Source: an uncultured Alphaproteobacteria bacterium
GTDB taxonomy: Bacteria; Pseudomonadota; Alphaproteobacteria; Rickettsiales; UBA1997
Reading direction: 5' to 3'
DNA length: 10,250 nt
Assembly: GCA_903858915.1 (NCBI GenBank)
Contig: CAIOKL010000028.1
Coordinates: forward strand, 1 to 10,250
Part shown: positions 1 through 6,239 of the stretch, one piece after another
How the letters are laid out: the number at the start of each line of letters is the position of its first letter
Position numbering within the stretch: position 1 is the first letter of the stretch
The notes under the pieces: generated by a model
Databases searched by the model: none
Seen by the model: the letters and a program-made list of their open reading frames with translations, nothing else
What the model was told of the DNA's origin: nothing
Position numbers and translations under genes: made by a program

Positions 1-71
1 ACTTAATTTAATTAAAACAAATAATATGAATTAACCAATCAAAATCAAAATAAAAATTCATTTAAATTAAA

Positions 72-1004
72 ATGGAATACGCGATTGAGATAAATAATCT
101 CCAAAAAACTTATCAAAAATCTAAAAAATCTTTACAAAAAGATGCTTTAAAATCGATAGATTTAAAAATAAAAAAAGGCTCTTTTTTTGGATTGCTTGGA
201 CCCAATGGAGCTGGAAAATCCACGATTATCAACATTTTAGCTGGCTTGGTCAAAAAAACTTCGGGGCAGGTCAAAATCGCCGGAATCGACATTGATGTAA
301 ATCAAAAAGCCACCAAATTTAAAATTGGCATCGTTCCTCAAGAATTAATTATTGATCCATTTTTTAATGTTTACGAAACTCTCGAAATTTATGCGGGATA
401 TTTCGGCATTCCAAAAGCGCAAAGGCGCACCGATGAAATCATTGAAGCCTTAGGTTTAAAAGATAAAGCGAAAGCGACTCCGCGCAGTCTTTCGGGCGGA
501 ATGCGTCGTCGCTTATTGGTCGCAAAAGCGTTAGTTCACAATCCAGAAATTTTAGTGCTTGATGAACCGACCGCCGGCGTTGATGTTGAGCTTCGCAATC
601 AATTATGGACTTATGTCAAAAAACTCAATCAAAACGGCACGACAATTTTACTCACAACTCATTATTTGGAAGAAGCCGAAGAATTGTGCGACGAAATTGC
701 CATCATTAGCAAAGGCGAAGTGATTGCTTGCGATCGCAAAGAAAATCTCATGAAATTATTGTCGAGCAAAGAAATTATTGTGTCGGCGAATGAAAAAATA
801 GAATCAAATTTTGTTGAAAAATTACCAAATTTAAAGACAAAATTTTTAGCTCAAGATAAAATTTCAATCACTTACGATCCCGATAAAACTGAGGTTGGAA
901 AAATTTTACAAATAATTTCCGAAGCTCAGATTAACATTAGAGACATCTCAACTCAACAACCCGATTTGGAAGAAATTTTTAAACATCTTATCGCTAAAAA
1001 ATGA
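72..1004 (+). CDS. ABC transporter ATP-binding protein, YadG-like (multidrug/ABC-2 export type)
   Basis: This 310-residue cytoplasmic ATPase would power an ABC-2 type exporter. Visible motifs are Walker A GPNGAGKST at residues 43-51, Q-loop Gln90 (IVPQE), signature LSGGM at 140-144, Walker B ILVLDEP at 160-166 and H-loop His197 in TTHYLEEAEEL. A further roughly 75-residue C-terminal domain follows (about 235-310), as in the CcmA/YadG class. The stretch around PTAGVDVELR and the length recall E. coli YadG (308 residues); this comparison is from memory. The substrate cannot be told from sequence. No permease gene lies downstream: the next gene is pyrB, overlapping by 4 bases (ATGA), so a membrane partner must be encoded elsewhere, perhaps left of the window. 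The ATG at 72 is the first start, and the leader is pure A/T without a Shine-Dalgarno sequence. The ATPase call is secure; the YadG assignment is moderate. Confidence 0.93.
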   Translation: MEYAIEINNLQKTYQKSKKSLQKDALKSIDLKIKKGSFFGLLGPNGAGKSTIINILAGLVKKTSGQVKIAGIDIDVNQKATKFKIGIVPQELIIDPFFNVYETLEIYAGYFGIPKAQRRTDEIIEALGLKDKAKATPRSLSGGMRRRLLVAKALVHNPEILVLDEPTAGVDVELRNQLWTYVKKLNQNGTTILLTTHYLEEAEELCDEIAIISKGEVIACDRKENLMKLLSSKEIIVSANEKIESNFVEKLPNLKTKFLAQDKISITYDPDKTEVGKILQIISEAQINIRDISTQQPDLEEIFKHLIAKK

Positions 1005-1903
1005 AAGATTTAATTTCAATTGATAATTTAAATATTAATCAAATCGACGAAATTCATCGTCTGGCCAATCAATATTTTCTAAGTCCGCACATTCAACATC
1101 AAGATTTACAAGGAAAAATTTTAGTTAATTTTTTCTTCGAAAATTCGACGCGCACCCGTATGTCTTTTGAAATCGCCGGCTCAAGAATGGGAGCGGAAGT
1201 TGTCAATCTCGACATCTCATTATCTTCATTAAAAAAAGGTGAATCAATCATCGACACCGCTCAAACAATTAACGCCTTGAAGCCTGATTTTGTAGCTATT
1301 CGCCATAATTCAAGTGGCATCATCGATATCTTAAAAAAATATTTAAATTGCTCAATAATTAACGCCGGAGATGGCACTAACGAACATCCGTCGCAAGCAC
1401 TTCTTGATTCGTTCGTTATAAAAAATCACAAAAAAACTTTAAATAATTTGAAAATCGCTATTTGTGGCGATGTTCTTCACTCTAGGGTTGCCAGATCAAA
1501 CATTAAACTTTTAGCCAAATATAATTGCGAAATTCGCGTAATTACTTCACCGACCTTAATTACCAAACATTATCGCGAATGGCTCAAAGAAAATTGGAAT
1601 ATTGAGGTTTATGAAAACTTAATTGATGGCATTAAAGATGTTGATGTCATAATGATGTTGCGGATTCAGCAAGAAAGAATGGTCGGCTCTTACATTTCTT
1701 CGCTTGCCGAATATTATAAAATTTATGGCTTAAATCATGAAAAAATTCTTCACGCCAATAATGCTTTAATAATGCATCCCGGACCGATTAATCGTGATGT
1801 AGAAATTTCATCACAACTTGCCGATGATTCTAAAAAATCTGTGATTTTAGAACAAGTATCCGCGGGTGTCGCGGTGCGCCAAGCTATTTTAAAATTATTA
1901 TAA
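1001..1903 (+). CDS. pyrB: Aspartate carbamoyltransferase catalytic subunit
   Basis: The product joins carbamoyl phosphate and L-aspartate to give N-carbamoyl-L-aspartate, the first committed step of de novo pyrimidine synthesis in the cytoplasm. The 300 residues are near the family's usual 305-315. The carbamoyl-phosphate site is seen as FFENSTRTR (residues 45-53, with Ser49-Thr50-Arg51-Thr52), the catalytic-loop lysine in SLKKGES (Lys79), Arg101-His102, and HPSQ at 129-132. Aspartate-binding positions are visible as HSRVARS (160-166), Arg221 in MLRIQQER, and HPGPINRDVEI at 259-269. Its ATG overlaps the stop of the ABC gene (ATGA), which suggests translational coupling. Neither pyrC nor pyrI follows, although pyrC is often next to pyrB in proteobacteria. 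All active-site motifs are intact, so the enzyme should be functional. Confidence 0.97.
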   Translation: MKDLISIDNLNINQIDEIHRLANQYFLSPHIQHQDLQGKILVNFFFENSTRTRMSFEIAGSRMGAEVVNLDISLSSLKKGESIIDTAQTINALKPDFVAIRHNSSGIIDILKKYLNCSIINAGDGTNEHPSQALLDSFVIKNHKKTLNNLKIAICGDVLHSRVARSNIKLLAKYNCEIRVITSPTLITKHYREWLKENWNIEVYENLIDGIKDVDVIMMLRIQQERMVGSYISSLAEYYKIYGLNHEKILHANNALIMHPGPINRDVEISSQLADDSKKSVILEQVSAGVAVRQAILKLL

Positions 1904-1925
1904 ATTGAAAATATTTTTAATTCAC

Positions 1926-1954
1926 TTGAATATAAAGAAATATCAAATTATCTT
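1926..1954 (+). promoter_or_regulatory. Possible sigma70-type promoter upstream of the small membrane protein gene
   Basis: A -35-like TTGAAT (1926-1931) and a -10-like TATCTT (1949-1954) are separated by 17 bases. Each matches 4 of 6 consensus positions. Transcription would begin near 1961, about 24 bases before the ATG at 1985. In DNA this AT-rich such matches arise easily by chance, so this is only a candidate. It would give the small membrane protein and ubiB-like gene their own transcription start. Confidence 0.28.
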
Positions 1955-1984
1955 TTAAGTTATTATTAACAAAATTCTGCAAGA

Positions 1985-2350
1985 ATGATTACTCCTTTTA
2001 GCTACATTAGAATCGCAATGATTTATAGCTCGACAGCTTTGTCTCTTATGATAATGATGTTAGTGTTGAACATTATAACCATCGATGAATTGCTCACAAT
2101 CATTGGACTCGATCAACGAAGCAACGAAGCCCAAGCTTTAAAATTAGTCATAAGCCGTATCCAAGAAATGTCGACAAATATTCTAGAAATAATTTCAAAA
2201 TTACTTAAAAATTTATTTTCATGGGCTGGCGTTGATATCGATTTAACTAAAATTAAAATTGATGCTAGTAAATCCCCAATACCCGACTCAAACATTATAA
2301 ATGAAGGCGCGGGAAGCAACAACATTGACAATCCAGTTCAACAGCAATAA
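1985..2350 (+). CDS. Hypothetical small membrane protein upstream of ubiB-like gene
   Basis: I do not recognise this 121-residue protein. One strong hydrophobic segment spans about residues 8-32 (rich in Met, Leu, Ile, Val) and probably anchors it in the inner membrane. An amphipathic stretch of about 45-80 (VISRIQEMSTNILEIISKLL) looks helical. The last 30 residues are polar and low-complexity, rich in Asn, Ser, Pro and Gln, and end in VQQQ. There is no cysteine and no obvious catalytic motif. Codon use resembles its neighbours and the ATG at 1985 is preceded only by a weak AAGA. It ends 8 bases before the ubiB-like start, so the two are probably cotranscribed. A role linked to the ubiquinone-associated kinase-like protein is a guess from position alone. 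The reading frame is probably real because it fills the gap between two good genes. Confidence 0.7.
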   Translation: MITPFSYIRIAMIYSSTALSLMIMMLVLNIITIDELLTIIGLDQRSNEAQALKLVISRIQEMSTNILEIISKLLKNLFSWAGVDIDLTKIKIDASKSPIPDSNIINEGAGSNNIDNPVQQQ

Positions 2351-2358
2351 TTAATTTA

Positions 2359-3651
2359 GTGTTTTTGTCACTTATAAATCTTATTCGACTGATTTTTATT
2401 TTAATTTTGGTCGCACCTTTTTTCTTATTCAACAAAGAAAAAGCGATTTATTTTTTCTTTAATTTTGCAGGTCCGTCTTTCATTAAACTTGGTCAATTAT
2501 TATCGGTGCGAGCCGATTTAGTTGGCAAAAAAATAGCTCTTACCTTAACGAAATTTCAAGATTGCATAGCGCCATTTTCTCAAAAAAAACTTATAAAAAT
2601 TTTGCGCCAAGAATTTGGCGATGATTTTAATAAAGTTTTTAAAGAATTTAATTTTACTCCCGTTGCTTCGGCTTCAATCGCGCAAGTCCACAAAGCCAAA
2701 TTAAATAATGATTTAGAAGTCGCCGTAAAAATTCTAAGACCCAACATCAACAAAACCATGATGCGCGATATTTCAACGCTTAGATTATTATCAAAAATTT
2801 GCTATTTTTTCTCAAAATTTTTAGCCAAAACTTTTAAAGAAATCGGTGATTTGCTCGATCAAACCGCAAAATATGAACTTGATTTGCTTCACGAAGGCGC
2901 AAATGGCTCTAAGTTGCGCGATGATATGAAGGGCGCCAAAGGCTTTTATGTTCCGCAAATTTTTTGGCAATATTCTTCAACAAAAATTTTAGTAATTGAA
3001 TGGGTTGATGGCATTCCATTTTCAAACACTCAGGCCATCTCAAATTGCAAATTTGATAAGAAAATTTTAGCCGAAAATTTAGTTTTAAGTTATTTCCGTC
3101 AAGTTTATGTCCACGGATTTTTTCACGCCGACATGCATCCGGGAAATCTTTTTTTAAAGGATAATGGCGATATTGCGGTGGTTGATTTTGGAATCATGGG
3201 TAAGATTGACAAAAAAACTCGTATTGCCGTTGCCGAAGTTCTAATTGGGTTTTTACATCGCGATTATCAAAAAGTTGCCAAAATACATGTCGATATTGGT
3301 TTCGTGCCGAAGGAAACTAACATTGATGATTTGGCTTTATCTTGTCGAAAAATTGGCGAAATGATTGTTGGCGTTGGTGTCAAAGATATTTCGATTGCCA
3401 AATTATTGACCGCATTAATTGATTTATCCCGAAATTATAAAATGGAAACCAAGCCCGAACTTTTGCTTTTACAAAAAACTTTATTACTGGTCGAGGGCGT
3501 TGGCGTCTCGCTCGATCCCGATTTAAACATTTGGGATTTAGCAAGACCTTGGGTCAAAGAATGGGCAAAAACTAACATTGGTTTTGATGCAAAAATTCGC
3601 GATAATATTTTGGAAATTCTGCAATTGGTCAAAAATTTTCTTAATAAGTAA
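2359..3651 (+). CDS. ubiB: UbiB/ABC1/AarF-family atypical kinase-like protein, ubiquinone biosynthesis accessory
   Basis: UbiB-family proteins have a protein-kinase-like fold with ATPase activity and support ubiquinone synthesis at the membrane. Family motifs seen are KxGQ (Lys43, Gln46 in FIKLGQLLSVR), the alanine-rich loop ASASIAQVH (103-111), the VAVK lysine (Lys124), ExD with Glu173 and Asp175 followed by EGAN, HGFFHADMHPGN (252-263) and DFG (277-279). The stretch LLLQKTLLLVEGVG (368-381) also matches the family. At 430 residues it is short: E. coli UbiB has 546 residues and two C-terminal membrane helices. Those helices are absent here, and the protein stops soon after the conserved ARPWVKEWAK region. 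A hydrophobic run at about residues 4-24 could serve as an N-terminal anchor instead. The start is GTG at 2359 (TTG at 2365 is possible); no upstream ATG exists in frame before a stop. It lies 8 bases after the small membrane protein gene. Confidence 0.9.
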   Translation: MFLSLINLIRLIFILILVAPFFLFNKEKAIYFFFNFAGPSFIKLGQLLSVRADLVGKKIALTLTKFQDCIAPFSQKKLIKILRQEFGDDFNKVFKEFNFTPVASASIAQVHKAKLNNDLEVAVKILRPNINKTMMRDISTLRLLSKICYFFSKFLAKTFKEIGDLLDQTAKYELDLLHEGANGSKLRDDMKGAKGFYVPQIFWQYSSTKILVIEWVDGIPFSNTQAISNCKFDKKILAENLVLSYFRQVYVHGFFHADMHPGNLFLKDNGDIAVVDFGIMGKIDKKTRIAVAEVLIGFLHRDYQKVAKIHVDIGFVPKETNIDDLALSCRKIGEMIVGVGVKDISIAKLLTALIDLSRNYKMETKPELLLLQKTLLLVEGVGVSLDPDLNIWDLARPWVKEWAKTNIGFDAKIRDNILEILQLVKNFLNK

Positions 3652-3690
3652 AACTTATTTAAAATAGCAAATTAATAAGATAATCTTATT
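3643..3690. terminator. Two short AT-rich hairpins between convergent genes; possible weak bidirectional terminator
   Basis: Two inverted repeats lie where the ubiB-like gene and the lipoprotein gene converge. The first is AATAAGT-aaa-ACTTATT (3643-3659), which includes the ubiB stop codon. The second is AATAAGAT-a-ATCTTATT (3674-3690), and both share the AATAAG arm. The flanks are A/T-rich on both sides, including GATTTATTTT just to the right. The stems are AT-only apart from one or two G-C pairs, so intrinsic termination would be weak. The placement is suggestive but the call is uncertain. Confidence 0.35.
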
Positions 3691-3703
3691 ACGATTTATT
3701 TTC

Positions 3704-4006
3704 CTAAAAACCAAACCAAGTCTCTTCGTCAGCGTAGGTGTAAGGCTCTCCCATTTTAACTAAAATATATTTCTTTTTAAACATATTTTGCGAAATAAAA
3801 ACTTTGTCGCCAAAACTATAACATCCACCAAAAATTTTATAAATTTCGTCTTTACTTAAATTGGCTTTGTAGGTAAAGGGCATTTCATAAAGTCTCCGCG
3901 CTTCGTCGGTATATTTTTGCTCAATATTGCAAATTCCAGTACAAGAACTTAATAAAAAAAGCGAAATTATTAAAAATTTATTCTTTAAAACCCCAATGAA
4001 TTGCAC
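3704..4006 (-). CDS. Small putative lipoprotein, function unknown
   Basis: I do not recognise the 100-residue product as a known family. It begins with a short basic N-terminus (KNK at 8-10), a hydrophobic stretch FLIISLFLLS (11-20), and a lipobox LSSC with the modifiable cysteine at residue 22. It would therefore be exported and lipid-anchored, leaving a mature part of about 79 residues with two more cysteines (26 and 62) and an aromatic, acidic C-terminus. The start codon is GTG at 4006-4004, and no other ATG, GTG or TTG precedes the lipobox. The gene therefore overlaps the last 29 bases of ubiE in another frame. A GGAG lies only 3 bases ahead of this GTG, closer than usual. Translational coupling with ubiE is likely. 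The intact signal peptide and the lack of a competing frame support a real gene. Confidence 0.7.
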   Translation of the reverse strand: MQFIGVLKNKFLIISLFLLSSCTGICNIEQKYTDEARRLYEMPFTYKANLSKDEIYKIFGGCYSFGDKVFISQNMFKKKYILVKMGEPYTYADEETWFGF

Positions 4007-4733
4007 AAGCTCCGAATGTTAAATTTTGATAACCAACCCTAGAAAAACCAGCATTCTCAATTAATTTTTTAAAAGATTTTTGGTCAGGAAATTTACGAAT
4101 ACTTTCCACTAAATATTGGTAAGAGTCATGGTCTTTAAGTATAACTTCACCAATCTTAGGGATTATCCTGAAAGAATAAGTATCGTAAATTTTTTGCAAA
4201 AATATATCTTCAACCTTCGAAAATTCAAGGCAAATAAATTTTCCGCCTTTTTTTAAAACTCGATGCGCTTCTTGCAAGCCTTTATCGATATTTGTAAAAT
4301 TACGAATACCAAAAGCAATCGTAAAAACATCAAAAGATTCATCGGGGAAATTTAATTTTTCGCCGTCATTTTCAACAAAATTTAACCGTGAAAATAAATT
4401 TAGGTCAACAGCTCGCGACCTTCCAACTTCAAGCATTTGGGGGTTTATATCAACAACTTCAATTTGATAATTTAGATTTTTTTCTTGAGCCTTTTTGGCA
4501 ATACGAAAAGCAATATCTCCCGTTCCGCCCGCAACATCGATTATTTGGATATTGTCAAAAAAATCGATATAGTTTATCATGTTATTTTTCCAAAGTCGAT
4601 GAGTGCCGGCACTCATTAAATCGTTCATCAAATCATATTTTTTGGCAACATTTGAAAAAATGTTTTTTACCAAATTAGATTTTTGATCGCGTTCGACTTC
4701 TTTGAAACCAAAATGAGTTTTGTTATTTTCCAT
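3978..4733 (-). CDS. ubiE: Ubiquinone/menaquinone biosynthesis C-methyltransferase
   Basis: The product is the SAM-dependent C-methyltransferase of ubiquinone synthesis (demethylmenaquinone in organisms that make it). From the ATG at 4733 it is 251 residues, the same length as E. coli UbiE. Visible features are the family block KYDLMNDLMSAGTHRLWK (32-49), the SAM-binding glycine loop DVAGGTGD (66-73), the acidic residue Asp95 ending motif II (EVVDINP), GIRNFT (142-147), the RVLKKGGKFICLEFS block (158-172) and the C-terminal NLTFGACAIHWGFK. A TTG at 4772 would add 13 residues, but family proteins start near the THFGF motif, so the ATG at 4733 is preferred. That ATG lies on the same CATG as the start of queA on the other strand. 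The upstream region is therefore queA coding sequence, and any promoter must lie inside queA. No Shine-Dalgarno sequence is present. Confidence 0.96.
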   Translation of the reverse strand: MENNKTHFGFKEVERDQKSNLVKNIFSNVAKKYDLMNDLMSAGTHRLWKNNMINYIDFFDNIQIIDVAGGTGDIAFRIAKKAQEKNLNYQIEVVDINPQMLEVGRSRAVDLNLFSRLNFVENDGEKLNFPDESFDVFTIAFGIRNFTNIDKGLQEAHRVLKKGGKFICLEFSKVEDIFLQKIYDTYSFRIIPKIGEVILKDHDSYQYLVESIRKFPDQKSFKKLIENAGFSRVGYQNLTFGACAIHWGFKE

Positions 4734-4734
4734 G
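4731..4734. promoter_or_regulatory. Shared divergent start site: ubiE and queA initiation codons on one CATG palindrome
   Basis: The bases CATG contain ATG on the + strand (4732-4734, queA) and ATG on the - strand (4733-4731, ubiE). If both calls are right, the two genes have overlapping 5' ends with no intergenic space. Each leader and promoter must then lie in the other gene's first codons. Neither side has a Shine-Dalgarno sequence. Upstream TTG codons (4720 for queA, 4772 for ubiE) would only deepen the overlap. The start choice rests on where each family's conserved N-terminus begins (FKTADFNFNLP and THFGFKEV). Confidence 0.7.
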
Positions 4735-5790
4735 TTTAAAACCGCAGATTTTAATTTTAATTTACCCGACAATTTAATTGCTCAGGAACCCTTGAAAAAC
4801 AAAGAGCAAACCCCGTTGTTAGTTTTTCAAAATAATCAAATTCTTGATAAAAAAATCGATGATTTAATCGATTTTTTTGAAGAGGGCTCGGTAATGATAT
4901 TTAATCAAGTTAAGGTAATCAAGGCAAAATTAACGGGCGAAATTTCTCGCAATTCAGCGCTTATTCATTTTAATCTAGATCAAGAAACAAATGGTCTGTG
5001 GAACGCTTTGTGTCGCCCCGCCAAAAAAGTTCGCGTTGGCGATGTAATCATGATTTCCAAAGATTCGAATGATTTATTTTATTGCGAAGTTATCGAAAAA
5101 GACAATGATGGTTTTATTAAAATAAAATTTAATTGTGATGAAATTGAATTGCTCACAAAGCTTGAAAAATATGGCTCAATTCCACTTCCGCCTTACATTA
5201 AGCGCCATGAAAATGATGAAAAAGATTCACATAATGATCAAAAAAACTATCAAACAATTTATGCCCAAGACGGCGTCGCCGTTGCGGCTCCAACCGCCGG
5301 TCTGCATTTCAATGAAAATATTTTTGCCAAAATTAAAGCCAAAAAAATTCAATGTGTTTTTCTTACTTTAAATGTTGGCGCGGGAACATTCTTGCCGGTG
5401 CGCACCGATAATTTAGAAGAGCATAAAATGCACAGCGAAAAATTTTTTCTTTCAAAAGAAAATTGTGAAATTATTAATAATGCTAAAAAAAATGGTAAAA
5501 AAATTATTGCCGTCGGCACAACATCATTGCGGGCGGTTGAGTCTAGCGTTGATAAAAATGGAATTTTACAACCCCAAAATCGCTCCACCGAAATTTTTAT
5601 TTATCCGCCTTATGATTTTAAAATTGTCGATATTTTGATGACAAATTTTCATCTTCCAAAGTCAACTTTATTTATGTTAATTTGTGCTTTTATTGGCTAT
5701 GAAAATGCCTTTAAACTTTACAACCACGCGATTGAAAAACAATATCGCTTTTATTCTTACGGCGATTCTTCTTTGTTGTTTAGAAATTAA
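4732..5790 (+). CDS. queA: S-adenosylmethionine:tRNA ribosyltransferase-isomerase
   Basis: QueA transfers and isomerises the ribosyl part of SAM onto 7-aminomethyl-7-deazaguanine in tRNA, forming epoxyqueuosine, the step before queuosine. The 352-residue protein carries the usual blocks: an N-terminal FNFNLPDNLIAQEPL (7-21), LWNALCRPAKK (89-99), YGSIPLPPYI (147-156), AVAAPTAGLHF (183-193), LNVGAGTFLPVR (213-224), HKMHSE (231-236), GTTSLRAVES (262-271), TNFHLPKSTL (304-313) and the C-terminal YRFYSYGDSSLL (338-349). The ATG at 4732 is chosen because the family's N-terminal motif begins there; a TTG at 4720 would add only four residues. It is divergent from ubiE with shared start bases and converges on the acetyltransferase gene with a 16-base gap. 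The tgt gene, a common neighbour, is not in the window. Confidence 0.97.
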   Translation: MFKTADFNFNLPDNLIAQEPLKNKEQTPLLVFQNNQILDKKIDDLIDFFEEGSVMIFNQVKVIKAKLTGEISRNSALIHFNLDQETNGLWNALCRPAKKVRVGDVIMISKDSNDLFYCEVIEKDNDGFIKIKFNCDEIELLTKLEKYGSIPLPPYIKRHENDEKDSHNDQKNYQTIYAQDGVAVAAPTAGLHFNENIFAKIKAKKIQCVFLTLNVGAGTFLPVRTDNLEEHKMHSEKFFLSKENCEIINNAKKNGKKIIAVGTTSLRAVESSVDKNGILQPQNRSTEIFIYPPYDFKIVDILMTNFHLPKSTLFMLICAFIGYENAFKLYNHAIEKQYRFYSYGDSSLLFRN

Positions 5791-5806
5791 ATTTTTGAGG
5801 AATATT

Positions 5807-6238
5807 TTAAGTTAAATCTTTCATAAAATGAAAACCGCGAATGTAAAAATCTTCACCAAAATAAAGCGAATGTGATTTTTTATTTTCGGTGTATGAATCC
5901 AAAACCATTTTATCGCAACCTAAATTGCGCGCTTTGTTTTCAAGATAATTAAGGATTTTTTTACCAACTCCGTTCCCACGAAAATTTTCATCAACCACCA
6001 AATTAGAAGCTTGGAGATAGCGTCCACAATATAGCATTCGCGCTGTCCAATAACCCGAAATTGCAATCATTTTATCATCATAAAAACCCGCGACCATCTG
6101 GTAATTATTATTCAAAATCATTTCATCGAGAGCGATTTCAAAGGTTTTATAATCCATCTTTTTATACATTTGATGAATCAAAGGAAAGGCATCCATCATC
6201 GCATTTTTAGTCTCCAAATCTTTGATGATAATATACAT
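5807..6238 (-). CDS. GNAT-family N-acetyltransferase
   Basis: This is a single-domain acetyl-CoA-dependent acyltransferase of 143 residues, a typical GNAT length. The diagnostic acetyl-CoA pyrophosphate loop is RGNGVG (residues 87-92), within the strand-turn-helix VVDENFRGNGVGKKIL. Other GNAT features follow: the helix with ENKAR, the strand MVLDSYTENKKSHSLY (tyrosine in the usual C-terminal position) and the ending strand GFHFMKD. The substrate is not evident. It starts at the ATG at 6238, 1 base after the murC stop, so it is almost certainly cotranscribed with murC. No Shine-Dalgarno sequence is seen, and expression may rely on translational coupling to murC. A link to cell-wall metabolism is suggested only by this position. 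Confidence 0.88.
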   Translation of the reverse strand: MYIIIKDLETKNAMMDAFPLIHQMYKKMDYKTFEIALDEMILNNNYQMVAGFYDDKMIAISGYWTARMLYCGRYLQASNLVVDENFRGNGVGKKILNYLENKARNLGCDKMVLDSYTENKKSHSLYFGEDFYIRGFHFMKDLT

Positions 6239-6239
6239 T

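Noticed and set aside
2113..2331. - strand open frame of 72 codons opposite the small membrane protein
   Set aside because: The + strand frame is longer, has a clear membrane helix and fits the operon; the reverse frame has no supporting feature.
4388..4678. + strand open frame of 96 codons opposite ubiE
   Set aside because: It lies wholly antisense to conserved UbiE coding sequence and its translation shows no motif or membrane segment.
4734..4772. Longer ubiE starting at a TTG at 4772
   Set aside because: It adds 13 residues ahead of the family's normal N-terminus and runs deep into queA; the ATG at 4733 gives the usual 251 residues.
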